From NCBI RefSeq assembly GCF_022581195.2, contig NC_061482.1, positions 13,392,001 through 13,456,000 on the forward strand: DNA of 64,000 nucleotides. Reading direction: 5' to 3'. This document shows, piece by piece, positions 34,267 to 46,879 of the stretch (position 1 is its first letter; each line of letters opens with the position of its first letter). Origin of the DNA: Helicoverpa zea (Eukaryota > Arthropoda > Insecta > Lepidoptera > Noctuidae). The notes beneath the pieces were generated by a model that made no database searches, was not told where the DNA came from, and saw only the letters and a program-made list of their open reading frames with translations. The position numbers and the translations under genes were made by a program.

Positions 34267-34426
34267 AATACCACAAGAGCTTCAAAATTATCGGGTATTT
34301 TCCGATAGGTTCGTTGCAAACAAATGAAGGAGTCAAGTTTTTCAGGTTAAAAAATAACGAGCGCGAAGCGCGAGTGATTTTTCCCGTTCAGTGAATACCC
34401 GATAATTATGAAGCTCGTGTGGTATT
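34267..34426. repeat. Foldback repeat 1 (33-bp arms)
   Basis: The arms at 34267-34299 (AATACCACAAGAGCTTCAAA...) and 34394-34426 are reverse complements with two mismatches. The middle contains GAGCGCGAAGCGCGAG. It directly adjoins foldback 2, so the two may be parts of one element. Confidence 0.85.
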
Positions 34427-34430
34427 CGGG

Positions 34431-34595
34431 AGATTATTTTTCCGTCCCAAATGTCGGCCACAACCTGTCAGTTTGACGTAGCAACGACCAGAGAAAATAT
34501 TCAAAAAATTTTCAGTATAATACCATGTAGGTTGTACCACGTGACGTCGAATGGTGCAATTCTATTGGTCGATATTTGGGTCGGAAAAATAATCT
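34431..34595. repeat. Foldback repeat 2 (26-bp arms)
   Basis: The arms at 34431-34456 (AGATTATTTTTCCGTCCCAA...) and 34570-34595 are reverse complements with two mismatches. The segment begins only 4 bp after foldback 1. It is noncoding; the frame at 34451-34699 crosses it by chance. Confidence 0.83.
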
Positions 34596-37500
34596 ATTTT
34601 ATTCCATGTTATTCTTTACTTGCGTGCTTGTCGTTTTGCAAAAAAGTTTTTAATTACTCGCCAACTTTCTTCAGAGCGTCAAAACACGATTTTATGTAAC
34701 TTGAAAAAGTTTCAATCGATAAAATTGTTTTCTCATTAAAATTAAATCAGCAATAACGAAAGATAAAAAACATTTGCTTATTGCTTTCTTATCGTAGATC
34801 TGATATTTTCAATATATTTTTATAAAAAGATAACATAGAGAAAATGTATTAAAATTATTGAATTCCGTGTCGAATAAAGAAATAAAAACGAATTGTATTC
34901 TTACTGTATACAATTCCTAATATAAAAAATATGTAGTTACCCAGATAGTTTATTGAACGCAACACAATTTTGAGAAAAAAATCTATATTATTTTGAAAAT
35001 ACCTTTCTTAATATCTAAAGAGTTAACGCGTGTCTCAATAACTTGATAAAAATAATCACTTGCATATAAAATTCAGTTGAACTAAACTTACGGTAAGTTT
35101 AACTTCGTGGCCTCATACGCAAGGTGCTCTCTTTTTGTAAACCTTTTTTCGTATTAGATACAAGTGAACATTTTGTTCGTCAGCGCTGCGTTATCAGCAC
35201 CTTAGCATCGCCGAAGGGTTGGGCACCTCTGATATTCGGCCACTCGTGACGATAAAAATATGGTGTGGAAAGATAAAATATTTCCGCTTCATTCTCTTTT
35301 GAATTTTGTAATGAAATGAATTGAGTTTTTAATAATTAGAGTCGTTGATACTTGTGTACCTAATGTAAATAAGTAGAGTGACTTTTTTTTAAATAGAGTT
35401 ACTGATTTTTGAGTAATGAAAAAGTTGAGTTTTCTCTCTTTCAGCATTGTCAGAGTACTATTGAACTGCTCTCACCGGATTAATTATAGGATAATCGAGA
35501 AAGTTAGAAAACTTAAATAATTTTCAAGGGATAGAGCATGACAAGATCACAGTTACAGATTATAGATATACCTATGTCAACTTCAACTTTCTTAAATCTC
35601 CCATCTAGCTTTTAAAAAATACATAATTATACATTTTTGAGCTAAACCAGCCTGGTTGCTTACTGTTTAATGTCTTTTACATTGGAGGTTTCTCCGAGGT
35701 GAAAAATCGAGCGAAATCATCCGATTTGTATGAAAAGTCAAGCGGAAAGTCCGCGAATGTCCGAAAGGCTGTTAGACCACAAGATAAAACTGTTACCTTC
35801 TTCTATATGCTTACTCATTCTTCAGTGTATAGGATAATAGTTAGGTGGGGCGACGTTTTTTAGTCGACATCATTTCTGAAAGCTTAATCGGTGGGCCTAT
35901 ATGTGTATTAAAAATGATGTCACGAACGCAGAAACCTGCAATTAATTTACATAATCATAGAATAATAGAGCCACAGGTGTTTCTATTTATCAGTAAACTT
36001 AGTTACCCAAATTATCGGATACTGATTTTAATGAGCGTTAAATTAATTAATGCTATGGTATTAGTAATTGATATTATGCTGACCTAGTGTTTGTGTGTTG
36101 TGTCTATAAATTAGCTTTAATTGGTATAAATGATAATGTAATTGTGTTCCTGGTTAGATATGTGGTGCAAGTATTAGATGGCTAATTATTGATATATGAG
36201 ATTAGCTGTGTCAATGCCTCCGGCTATAATTTCTGTTAACTTATTAAATGGTTATGGGTATTAACTCATAATAATATGTAGTTAATTTTGGTTCTGTTGT
36301 ACATAGGTAAGGGGGTGAGCTTTACTAGTGTGTGTAAATGTATATGCATATTGTCTGTGTATTCGCGATCTATTGAACGTTTAATAATTGCGGTTGGTAC
36401 TTATAAGCCAGAGCTCAGCATTTAGTCAGACCTAGGTGTTAAGGTAGAAGGACCAATCATCAAATCAAGTATTTTATAAGATCGCTCTTTCACGTTTCTA
36501 TGAATATGTCATCAGCTACTTTGCCTACGTGCCTCAAAGAAGTTCCAGGCAAACGAAGCGCCGTAAATTATTTATTGAAAAAAAAAATGCAAATCTGTGA
36601 AAACTGAAAAGAAAAACTTTAGAAATCCAAAACGTGCGCCTTATTAGAATAAAAATAAAACATGTTCAGCAATAATCCTGTAAATTTAGTGAGCAGTGAT
36701 GCGTACCAGTCTTTAACTTAAGACTTATTAACGACCCTACAAAGCAAGGACATCGAAGTACCTATTTTCAGATCCCGAAAATTTTTATTCCGAAAATTCC
36801 TTAATAGCCTCTTAACTGAAAACTGCCTAAACGTCTTCAAACTTTTACTTTTTCATACTTTGTTCAAAAAACATCGAGTATGCGTACAAAATATTTTTTT
36901 ATGTTTTTCAATTCAAAGCTCCTTTGAATGCATTTGGATCAGAAAATCTTATTGAAAAGTAATCCGACGTATAAGTTTAAAACTAAGTCCAGGATACAGG
37001 AGGCAGACAGACGCAGTGGCTATCATCCGTCCAGGGAGATTATAGTACAGTGGACAAAACAAACATACTTTATGTATGGAAAACTCTTCTACTAAAACAA
37101 ATGAAGTTCACCTATGGGATACCCCTGTACTTTATTTAGCGTCAGTTTTTTTGTTTAAGATCAAGTGATTCTGAAGTCTGACTTTGGAGTGGAAAGAGAA
37201 ATTTTGTATCATCATGAATAATATGTAATTAAAAATAATAGAATTTTCTAAACATTACAAAATTAAAACCATTGTGTTTGACTGGATATAATTGAGACTT
37301 ATACTGTGCCCGACAGGGTCCATAATTGTGGCATAAATATATGTATACCAACAATTGTAAACATTTTAATGCATACCATTAAAGAATTGAGACCTTCTAT
37401 AAAGTTGTTGGTTGCGTTTTCAGCATTACTGTAACAGTGAAGGGGAAAGATTCCATAAATACGTACTTAATTAGCTGCTTAGAAACCGACTGATACACTA

Positions 37501-37775
37501 GCTCTCTAGCTACATATCGGTCACATATACAACTTCAATTCTCCAACCCTTTTATATATTCATAAAGCAATCTCTTGCCAACGGTACTTGGAATGTAGAA
37601 CGTAATAAGATTTTTATTTTCTTTTGCTGCTTAGCTGGTATCTTGTTAGTATAAGAAGTTAGCGACCGCCTCTACGTGAGAGGTCACTTTACATAAATTT
37701 CCTTCCACTGTACTTGCGAGAGGTCTTTTGTAACTCTACAACGTTGAAAAAACCGGCCATGTATGAGTCGTATTC
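34596..37775. other. Gene-free AT-rich stretch
   Basis: I see nothing coding. A GC-balanced patch lies at 35170-35260 (GCATCGCCGAAGGGTTGGGC). The 80-codon frame at 35845-36087 has no recognisable domain. Confidence 0.55.
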
Positions 37776-38042
37776 ATGTACGAAGGGTTCCGAACAAAAT
37801 GGTTCATATAAAATGGAAAAAAAATACATTTCTTGTACAGGAGCCCCCTGAAATATTTATTGCAGGTATTCTAGTAGTCAGTACCTATTAGTTTTTATAG
37901 CGGCTAGAAAGATATATAATTTGACAAAAAAACAACAGTCTAGCATGGTTTATGAGATTCTGTCACCGAAATATGTCAGATGGACGGACAGCGAAATCTT
38001 AGTAGCAGGGTCCCGTCTTACATTTTGTACGGAACCCTAAAA
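37776..38042 (+). repeat. Interspersed repeat ending GTACGGAACCCTAAAAA
   Basis: It starts with 'CGAAGGGTTCCGAACAAAAT' and ends GTACGGAACCCTAAAAAG, preceded by 'GAAATCTTAGTAGCAGGGTC'. The two ends (GGTTCCG and CGGAACC) are inverted over 7 bp. It is a longer relative of 5026-5100. Confidence 0.7.
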
Positions 38043-40299
38043 AGAAGGCTTGCACTTAACATCCATAGTGGAGTTTATATCTCTAGGTGTATTTTTGCTT
38101 ATTTTATTTTAATAGTGCTCTGAAAGCGCTCGAGTTCTCGATAGTTCTTGAGCGTACTATGCCTGACTCAAGTTAGTACTTATGTATTTAGGTATTAACT
38201 TATATATTTTTTTATACTGAAAAAAAAAAACGGGATATTTTATAATAATTTATTTAAAAGCTGTTCTATATAATAAAGGACTTATTCAAAAAGATGTTTG
38301 ATATACCAAATAAAGTAATTAGTATAATGTGTTAATTTCATATAATAATTATTACCTATTATATTATAGCTTAGAAATTAGCTATTTGTGACGTCATCAA
38401 TATTACTTAACCCACAGGAGACGCTGAGGGTGAATTATAATTAGTATCCAACTTGTCAATAGTATTACCTATCTCATAATTTCCGACCCTCACCAATCCC
38501 ATTTGGATTATACACGAATAAAACAAAAGATTTTCAATTTTTCGTAAAATTGCATTGATCACGAGAATCTTCATATCTCTGAGGTGAGCTCAATATAAAC
38601 AATATTATGCAATAAAACTTACCTACACATTAAGAATCGCTTATTACCATAATGTAGGTAAACTTTATATGTACCTATAACTAACACAAGGGGACCAAAA
38701 GAATACGACAAATATCCGTGAATTTACTATTATAATGATTCTCATAATCCACAAAGTTTATAGAATAAATAGTGATATCTAAACAAACAAACAAGCGAGT
38801 AATAATGCCGACACTAGTAGCGTGTAATTGATAATATTTCATTATATTTGCTCACCAACCCCTGTTGATAACACCCCACATATTATTTGCTTTTTTATAC
38901 CTATAGCTACCGATTTGAAGGTGGATCAAGCTATGAGCGGTAAGCGGGTTAATAATAGTGACGTATGAATCAAATACCGAGTATCGAGTAGTGTACTTAG
39001 TAGAAATAATGTCAGGAATCGCAGAAATTCAAGTATAAATATAGCATTTTACGTAGATGTCAGTTGATCATTTGTTTCTGCAAGAATATCAGATATTTTT
39101 ATTTTTCTGATCATTTACTCTTTTCACAATGTAATTAAATCTTAAAGAGAGCACAGTTTTCATTTTTATGTAAAAAAAAATTGTGTTTGAGTTTACCTAA
39201 AATTATTCCATGTTTAACTGTAGAAATAAAAAATAAAAAAAAAATATTTCGATATATCGGTCGTCTTGTCGCGAAATCGCTCATCGCTTATGGCGTGGAA
39301 CTCTCAAATAAACAGATTTTTTATTTGCAAGTGTTTTTAGTGACGTTAAAATATTAAAAAGAAGGGTTTGTTGTTTGTCTATTGTTAACTGTAGTACTAT
39401 TTGAGTTTTTTTGTTGTTTCAAAACAATAAACTGTAATTATGACGGATGGCCTGTTAACGTCTATTGGTTTTAGGGTCAGTACAATGCACCGGTATAGTC
39501 AAGTACCTTAGTCGTACCGGTTATGTTAAAACCAATACAGACAAAGTTTTAGCTTACCCACTTACTGCAGACTAAACAGTCGGCTGAAATATGGCGCAGT
39601 GGTTTGAAAAATGTTTTTTTTTTTAAATTATGAATTTAATCAAAGCTTTTACCGGTCAAATATTTGATCGTTGTTATGTGCGTCTCCAACTCATGTCTGT
39701 AGGTACTAATCAAGAGCCCGATCCTGCAGTGCACTACTCTTAATCACAGTTTAAATATATCCATATCTTTACCGTGTCTTAATGAAAGAAGGTTGGAAAA
39801 ATCGATGTACGGATAACTTCTTATCACTATCCAAATATCGTCGCATAAGAAAACAAAAGTTAACTTCGTGTTACAAAATGTTTTTTTTTTTTTAATTAAA
39901 TAGTAATTTATGCAGAATACTGAGATCAAAATATACAAGTATAAAATTCACTTGAATTTAATTTAAGTTTCTACGGATACACCAAAAAATCATTAAACCA
40001 AAAACGGCTTAATAAATCAATTAAAACCTTAAACTTGGTCACTGAATCTCGACTAGTAATTAACAATGATTTTATCAGAGCATTCCCCTTTTCACCCTTC
40101 AATAATTGGCGAGGGGTAGCGAGGGATGATGAGAGACATATGTCCGACCAGCCAACCGTTTGGTGCATCATTATTGCAAATCAGACGGAAAGTATTTTCG
40201 GGACGATATTTTATAGTAGTGTTTTATTTTTGTTTTTTGTTTTTGTTTGTCTGCTGCCTGTTGTTTTGTAGTGGAATTATGATATTATCTTCTGTGTAG
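38043..40299. other. Noncoding AT-rich DNA
   Basis: No gene is visible. A TGACGTCA core lies at 38389-38396. A short inverted pair TCTATTGGTTTTA / TTAAAACCAATACAGA spans about 39459-39543. Confidence 0.55.
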
Positions 40300-40365
40300 C
40301 CTTTTCCTATATATGGTGGAGTCGGTTTCTAGCGTAGCCACGTGCAGCAGAGTGACATTAAAAAT
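40300..40365 (-). repeat. SINE tail fragment, minus orientation
   Basis: 'CCTTTTCCTATATATGGTGG' followed by AGTCGGTTTCTAGCGTAGCC matches the diverged complement of the SINE 3' end. Confidence 0.6.
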
Positions 40366-43300
40366 AAAAATAAATAAATAACTTTGTTTTAAAGGTAAAA
40401 TGTCACTCGGGATCTTAGAGACAGACATGGGTCTTTTTTATTCCGATTACCTAGTTCTCTTGGAGTGCTTGCCAAACCGCAGAAAACAGCTCGTAAATTT
40501 AATCGGAAATAAGGTAATAATAATTGTTTTCATCTAAGGATTTTATAAAAATAAAATAATATGGTTTGTATAACAATAAAACAAAAACAACAAACCCCAA
40601 AAAATCTCAAGTTACATACAACTCAATTGAAAACAACATCCAAAAATGACAATAACACATTAAGGCGGGTGACACACGAGGCAATTTGGCGGTAATGAAG
40701 TCATTGGGACACTCACTACGAGTCGTTCCATCCGTTGAATGTAACCCTTGCTTTAATTTTATGGCTTTCGGCAAGCGATATGATAATCATCGTGATTATA
40801 ATTTACTTGGGCTAGGGTACTAACCGCCAATGGGCTGCACATTACAAAAATGATACGCTACTTATTTTGTTTTTTTTCTACTGATTTTTATTTTTAGGGT
40901 TACTCTACACAGTAAGCAGGTAATATTAAATCGATATACAGCATTTTGTGCAACTGGAATTTTGACAGTAATAATTTTATTTATGTAAGATTTAAGTTTA
41001 AATGTAATTTTACATGGTTCCTTGAAAAATATTTCAGGAATTAATATTTTTAATTCGACTCCAAATATGCTAATTTTGGAGGATTATTTACATAGTTAAA
41101 CTTCCTGGTATTTTATATGGTACACAATACAAGCACTAAAGAAGCAACAAAATATAAAATTAACAATGACTTGCCTTTGTATTCAGAGAAACAATTTATT
41201 GACATATATTTAAACTTAACGTCAAATTAAATTAAGCATTAATAAGTGTAAATGCAGAGGCATGTTTCATTAAAAGCACACAACATTTCATTGTATAAAT
41301 TGTTCTGCCGTGTTCGCCAAATTATTTATTTAAATGGGGTCTATATTTTCGTTGTCATTTTACATTGCAATTATAACAATGAATAGTAATAATTAAATAT
41401 TCAATACTATGATTTTGTGAACCATTTAATATTGGAAATATTATTATTGAAGTCCTGCGGAACCCGTCCTGTGTCGAGAAAGTCACGATTAACCTCATCA
41501 ATTTAGGTTTGAGCCTCTGATGTTATTTAATTTTATGAGTAGTTTCCGCTGTTCGACATCGTTAACGCTGACTTTGATTGTCTTGTTCGTTTACTGAAAA
41601 GCATCGAAAATATAATCAACTGGAGACGTCTTTCCACGCCTCCCCTTCTTTTCATACTCCTTTTCATACTCGTCTGTATTGCTCATGACGTGTGCATCAA
41701 GTTAACGCTTATAATATTTGTTTATGTCCTTGCTTAGCGATGTGATTAAAAATACAAGAGTTCAAGGCCAAGTGAAATCATTTTACCATTTAGGCCAGAA
41801 CAAACACTTATGGTCATCAAAAATATAAATAAGTTTGTTTCCAGTTGCCCATTCCAAGAGTAGCTTCCTATGGAAAATAACGAACAAGAAACTCCATGGT
41901 TACACTTTTGTTAAATAGTGGATGTCACAGTTTAATAGTATTTATTGATACCTACATATTAACAATTATTAATTGTGGCATTGTCTCGCCGCCGCCTGCT
42001 TATAAACTGGCAGACGCTACTTTACTTCGCTGGCTACTTTTATCTCCCAGATTTGTGCTCATGGCAGTTCCAGTTGTTTGAATGCTATAAGCTGCAAGTT
42101 ATCCTTGTGTGTATTTGTATAGTGTTGTAATAACTACGATTAAGTTATTAGCAAATGCAATTTGTTGCATTGACAATGCCTGGGGTTTTGATTGGCTGTT
42201 TTTTATGACGAGATAATTTTGATGTTGTAGTTTATAAGTTAGAAATGCTCTTTTTAGTTAAGTTTTCCCCTTAATCTATTATCCTAATTAGATTCGGTTT
42301 TGTGTTATAAAAAGTTGTTAATATACGACTTCACTATACGTAGGTATTTGATTTTGAATATGTAAAAAAATTGACAGTTTAAAATTCCTTTAGTTTATCC
42401 CCGATAAATATTAAAATATATTCCATAGTAAAATTTCGTATTACTTTAAATAAACTTTTGTTTAATTATTGAATTTAAACAAGCTCTTTTGCTAAAATCA
42501 TATATTTGCGGTTACCATTCGAAGTTGCATTTTCACAGTCTGATGAAAATTAATTACTTAATTAAATATATCTTCCGTTAATTCAGTATTGAGTTAATCA
42601 TATATACTTGTATTTATGTTTACACTTTAAGCTTATCAACTCGTGGATCGGGTGTTAAAATAGTTCAGATTCGTAGAAAAGGGAAGAGATATTATATTGT
42701 TGTTAGCGAAATAACAGTAGGTAATACTTAATACTAGGGTTATTGGCATTACCTATCATGATTATGCAAGTTACAGTGTATGCAAGATCATTATTCAGAT
42801 TAATTTTATAAACCCTCTAACTAATATAAATCAAAGTAAAATTTGCTAATCCCACACTACAACTCGACAATATTACACAATTCACTGAAACATCTCAATT
42901 AATACAAAAATACAAATCACGTTCACATTTTAGTGAACATTAAATTTTCCGCCGAAATGAATGCATCCGTCCAATTATCCGAACGTTTCATGGATGTCAA
43001 CGTTTACAGGGGTCTCACGATGTTAATCCGGGAATCAAGTACTGCTTGACTACGGACGGGGCGAGGACGTATCGAGGATGGGGCGATCACCCCACAGCAA
43101 AAACTCGCACCTGTTACCCTTTCGATCTCTAACTTCCCGATACTAGTACAACACACAAAAGTAGCAACATTTGCATATGATAAGCAACGAATGTTTTGTA
43201 AAATAAAATGTGTGTTGTATCTTAATTTTTGATCAGAAAGAAAAAGAGAGGCGAGGGTGCGTGACGCTCAGTTTTTTGTATTGTTGTTACAGTTAAAAGC

Positions 43301-45090
43301 GGTGATAACTTTGAAGTTGAACGTTTTGTGTAGAAATGCTGTCGTGATGTTCAAGCGACAGGTGTGCTAATTATGTTACCTATTCCTTATCTGTATCTTT
43401 TACTGATAAATAGACTGTCGACTGTATTTATTTTTTGAAATATTTATTTTTAAGTTTTTTTTTGCTACGTTTGTCAGTTCGGCATTACTTTGAAGAGATC
43501 GATGACAAATTATGTGTTTTATCCTATATAAGTTTATTCTATGGCATCAGCTTGAAAAAATGTGTGAACAATAATACCACCCTAATTATAAGTGCCAATC
43601 TAAAATTCAAGGACCTGTATTGAACCATTCCAAAATTAGGCGACAGGTAGTCAATTAATTGCACAATTTCATCGTAAACTTTATTAATAACAAATGCAGT
43701 GCAAAATAAAACACATATATTCTGCATTCTGATTTTACGCCTTCTAAAAAAATATTTGATTTTGCCATTTTGAATAAAACTAGCTCTAGCTAAAACATTC
43801 AATACAATAGAACAAAATATTCCATTGTAATTTTAAATAATAACCGTATTTTACGATATACCTACTTATTGAAGCAAATTAGTTTCAGTCCTATATTATA
43901 CGGACAAAGGACACTCAAATTTGTACCAAATTACGTTCGCAGAACTTATTACTACACATGCAATGTCATTTAAAGTCATCGTGGTCGCGTCGCCAAGTCC
44001 GAGCTTCCGTTCATGAAGGGCCATCATCAACACGTATGTTATATATGTACGTACCTATAAATAAATATAATAGGCATATAGAAATATGTATGTAATATAT
44101 TTTTTTTTTGTTTACAGGCTTCCATCAGGGTTGCAAGGCCGTTCAAAAGTGTTGTAACCTGTGAACGCAGTGGCGAATTGAAAAATGTTGTATTTCACAC
44201 ACACTTCTTCGATAGGGGTAGGTTTTATACTTTGATGGAAAGAGTATTTGCAATATGAGACAAAAAACTGAAAATCTATAGTACCTATGAATTTGTACGT
44301 ACATAACTGCTACCGCTTTTTTTCTCTGTTCCTCAAAAATCTGTTCGGTTTAACCCACCTATATCAGTCCCATTGTCATCTTCGAACTATAGGCAGAATA
44401 CATATATGTTGCGAGCGAGCAAGGATTTTAACAAATTGTGTAAAGAGTACTCTTTTGACCCATTCAATGCCAAGAGTGCTGTCGTTGTAGGTAACTAAAT
44501 CACGATTTTTTCAAAATTTAACTTTGTAGTATGTAACTATAATTTTAATACCTCATAGACCAGCTGATTACCTAGCCTTAAGCGTTTTATTCCATTATTA
44601 TCCGTGAAAACATATAATTGGCTTTCTGTTTCTTTATACATGTCTACAACATTGTTTTGTATAGCCGTTGGTTTTCCAATAAATAAATAAATAATTTGCT
44701 TTTTCTTCTTTTCTGTTCAATTAGTTAAATTAAATAAGTGTAGGTGATATTCGGCAATACAGAATAATGGAGAAATATAGGGGTGAAGTACGGGTAAGTG
44801 AAGCAAAGTGGAGTTAAAAAATTTACCAACACAACCTCATGCAAGATATTCGGCGAAAAGGAAGTAGTCCATTAAAGAAAGTTATTGCCTACTTTTGTCA
44901 CAGTAGATATATCAATTCACCTTTACAATCCACCATTGCGGCCTTTGCAAATGCCTGACTATACCTATTCCAGGTTAGAATTTCTGCAATTTAATACTAG
45001 AAATGCGATGGTTATCTGTAACTAGAGCAGAACTATCTAACCACCTAGTTAGACTAAACCAAGTCTAACTAAGAGCCCTAGCGTACTGTT
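40366..45090. other. Gene-free AT-rich stretch
   Basis: No gene is recognised. The GC-balanced patch 42955-43140 (TCCGTCCAATTATCCGAACG, CTACGGACGGGGCGAGGACG, GGGGCGATCACCCC) is a candidate conserved element. Other frames are short and unremarkable. Confidence 0.5.
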
Positions 45091-45203
45091 AAACTTTTAG
45101 TCAGCCGATAGTTGATCGGACTCATTAATCAGTAAGGTATGGGGATGCAAAAAAGGTGGTACGCTCATTAGAACGGATAGGCATCAGACTGACTGAAAAG
45201 TTT
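45091..45203. mobile_element. Small MITE with AAACTTTTAGTC ends, copy 1
   Basis: It starts AAACTTTTAGTCAGCC and ends GACTGACTGAAAAGTTT. The shared internal segment 'CTCATTAATCAGTA' and the same ends occur at 63062-63178. Confidence 0.78.
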
Positions 45204-46470
45204 GATTGGATTCACAAATTTCTTTAAGATATAGTATGTATAGTCGACCATTACATTTATGTCCATAGTAGTGGTTCCCCGTGATTTCATTAGCGTCCTG
45301 AGAGAATTGTACCTCCCGGAGACTACTCTCCTAGGAGAGCATTAACATGAATTTTGCTGAGTATTTTCTGGGCTATTTTTTCACCAGACTGAAAAATATA
45401 CAACAATAAAATCAGAATATGAGCCACAAAGAAAAATGGGGGTAATTTTATATTGTATACTTACTTTGTATACTGTCTTACTTTTAATAATGTGTACTAG
45501 GTGAACGATATCATTGAGTATTGTAAGAGCTTCATTTGTCAAACAATATGCAACATTAACAACAATGCAATTTCATCGTGATCTGGTTATTGATACCGCG
45601 ATGTGATTGACATTGTGAAACAATTTGATTATTCTAGTTTGCGCTGGAATCTGTGCAGTAATTTGATCTGAATTCTCATTAGTTATGGTAATAATTGCTG
45701 TTTAGTTATTGCATTGCGTTAATTGTTTAATGTTATGTAACGTCTTCTGCGTCTATGGTTCGGATATATACATGTAGAATATAGGTGTTTTTTGAACTGG
45801 TTTATGACACAATAATAAAACTTATTTTTCATAGAAAGTTTTGTAAAATTGTACTTACCTAAAGCGCTAATATTTTCGCTAATGTGGGTTTAGAGAGTAT
45901 TTGTGAGAGCTCTTAGAACAATAATTCGCTTATTGCCATTAACCAAACCCAAATCAAAACTCCTTAATTTTAAAGACAGTTTTAAGATTCAATTGATTAA
46001 AAGACATTTTCCCACAATTGGACAAAAGCCGCTACATCGAACAAACAAACACATCGCAATAAAGACGTCTACGTTCGGTTGCGGGTTCTTTTAGAAAAAA
46101 AAACCTCTTGAGTGTCATTCTGTCAGAAAGTACCGAATTCGGTCGTCATGTGAGTGAGGTTTCGAGTGCTGTCTGCCACCTGTCGATGACGTCACGACTG
46201 ACAACCCCACCTCGCACTCGGGTGCTTATTCTGAAAAATTAATTGATGTTGAAGGTGTATTTTATTTTATTAATTATATGTTTCACACTGTATTTTCACA
46301 TATCTTTGCACCTACCAATGCTTTCTCTCCGCCATCGAACTTTATGTAAAAGAAGCATTAAATAAATAAATAAAATATCTTTAACCGTTTTGGCTTAAGT
46401 TTTGTGAAGGATTGTAGTTCGACTTTCTCCAGCGCAATGAGGCTGAGGGACCTGGATCAAAAGCATATAT
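45204..46470. other. Noncoding DNA with a candidate regulatory patch
   Basis: The patch 46130-46220 is GC-balanced and carries CACCTG (46177-46182) next to TGACGTCA (46187-46194). The 63-codon frame at 45903-46094 has no known domain. Confidence 0.4.
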
Positions 46471-46879
46471 AAGGTGCTTTAATATTACCTGCCCGGACTT
46501 GAATGGGGGGTAGTATTGCGTTTATAGATTACAATAGTGGAGAAATTTCGTTCCCCGGAATAGTCAATTCGATTTGAGACATTAAACAAGTTAAATTAAC
46601 ATTGCCTCTACTCTGCATAACGTGGTTCACAAATTACGCGCGAAGTGTCGCTTCGTCAATGAAAACAACTGCTATCTCTTTCTATTTGTTCTGCACGAGT
46701 GGCAACGCGCAACTCCACTGGATGGTTTTAAACTAATAAATTAAGTCAAATTTACACGTATTTTTTTTTTGTATGAAAAATAATATGTCAAATAATCAAT
46801 TATTTATCTTTACTATTGCAATCTATAAACGCAATACTACCCCCCATTCAAGTCCTGGCAGGTAATATTAAAGCACCCT
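46471..46879. mobile_element. 409-bp MITE with 67-bp inverted ends
   Basis: The arms at 46471-46537 and 46813-46879 are reverse complements with only three mismatches in 67. The tips are A(A/G)GGTGCTTTAATATTACC, and each arm contains GGACTTGAATGGGGGG. ATATAT flanks both sides, consistent with a TA or TATA target duplication. The interior is noncoding. Confidence 0.92.

Noticed and set aside
39459..39543. Short inverted repeat around TCTATTGGTTTTA
   Set aside because: Arms of about 13 bp with an interruption and no target duplication; too weak to call an element.
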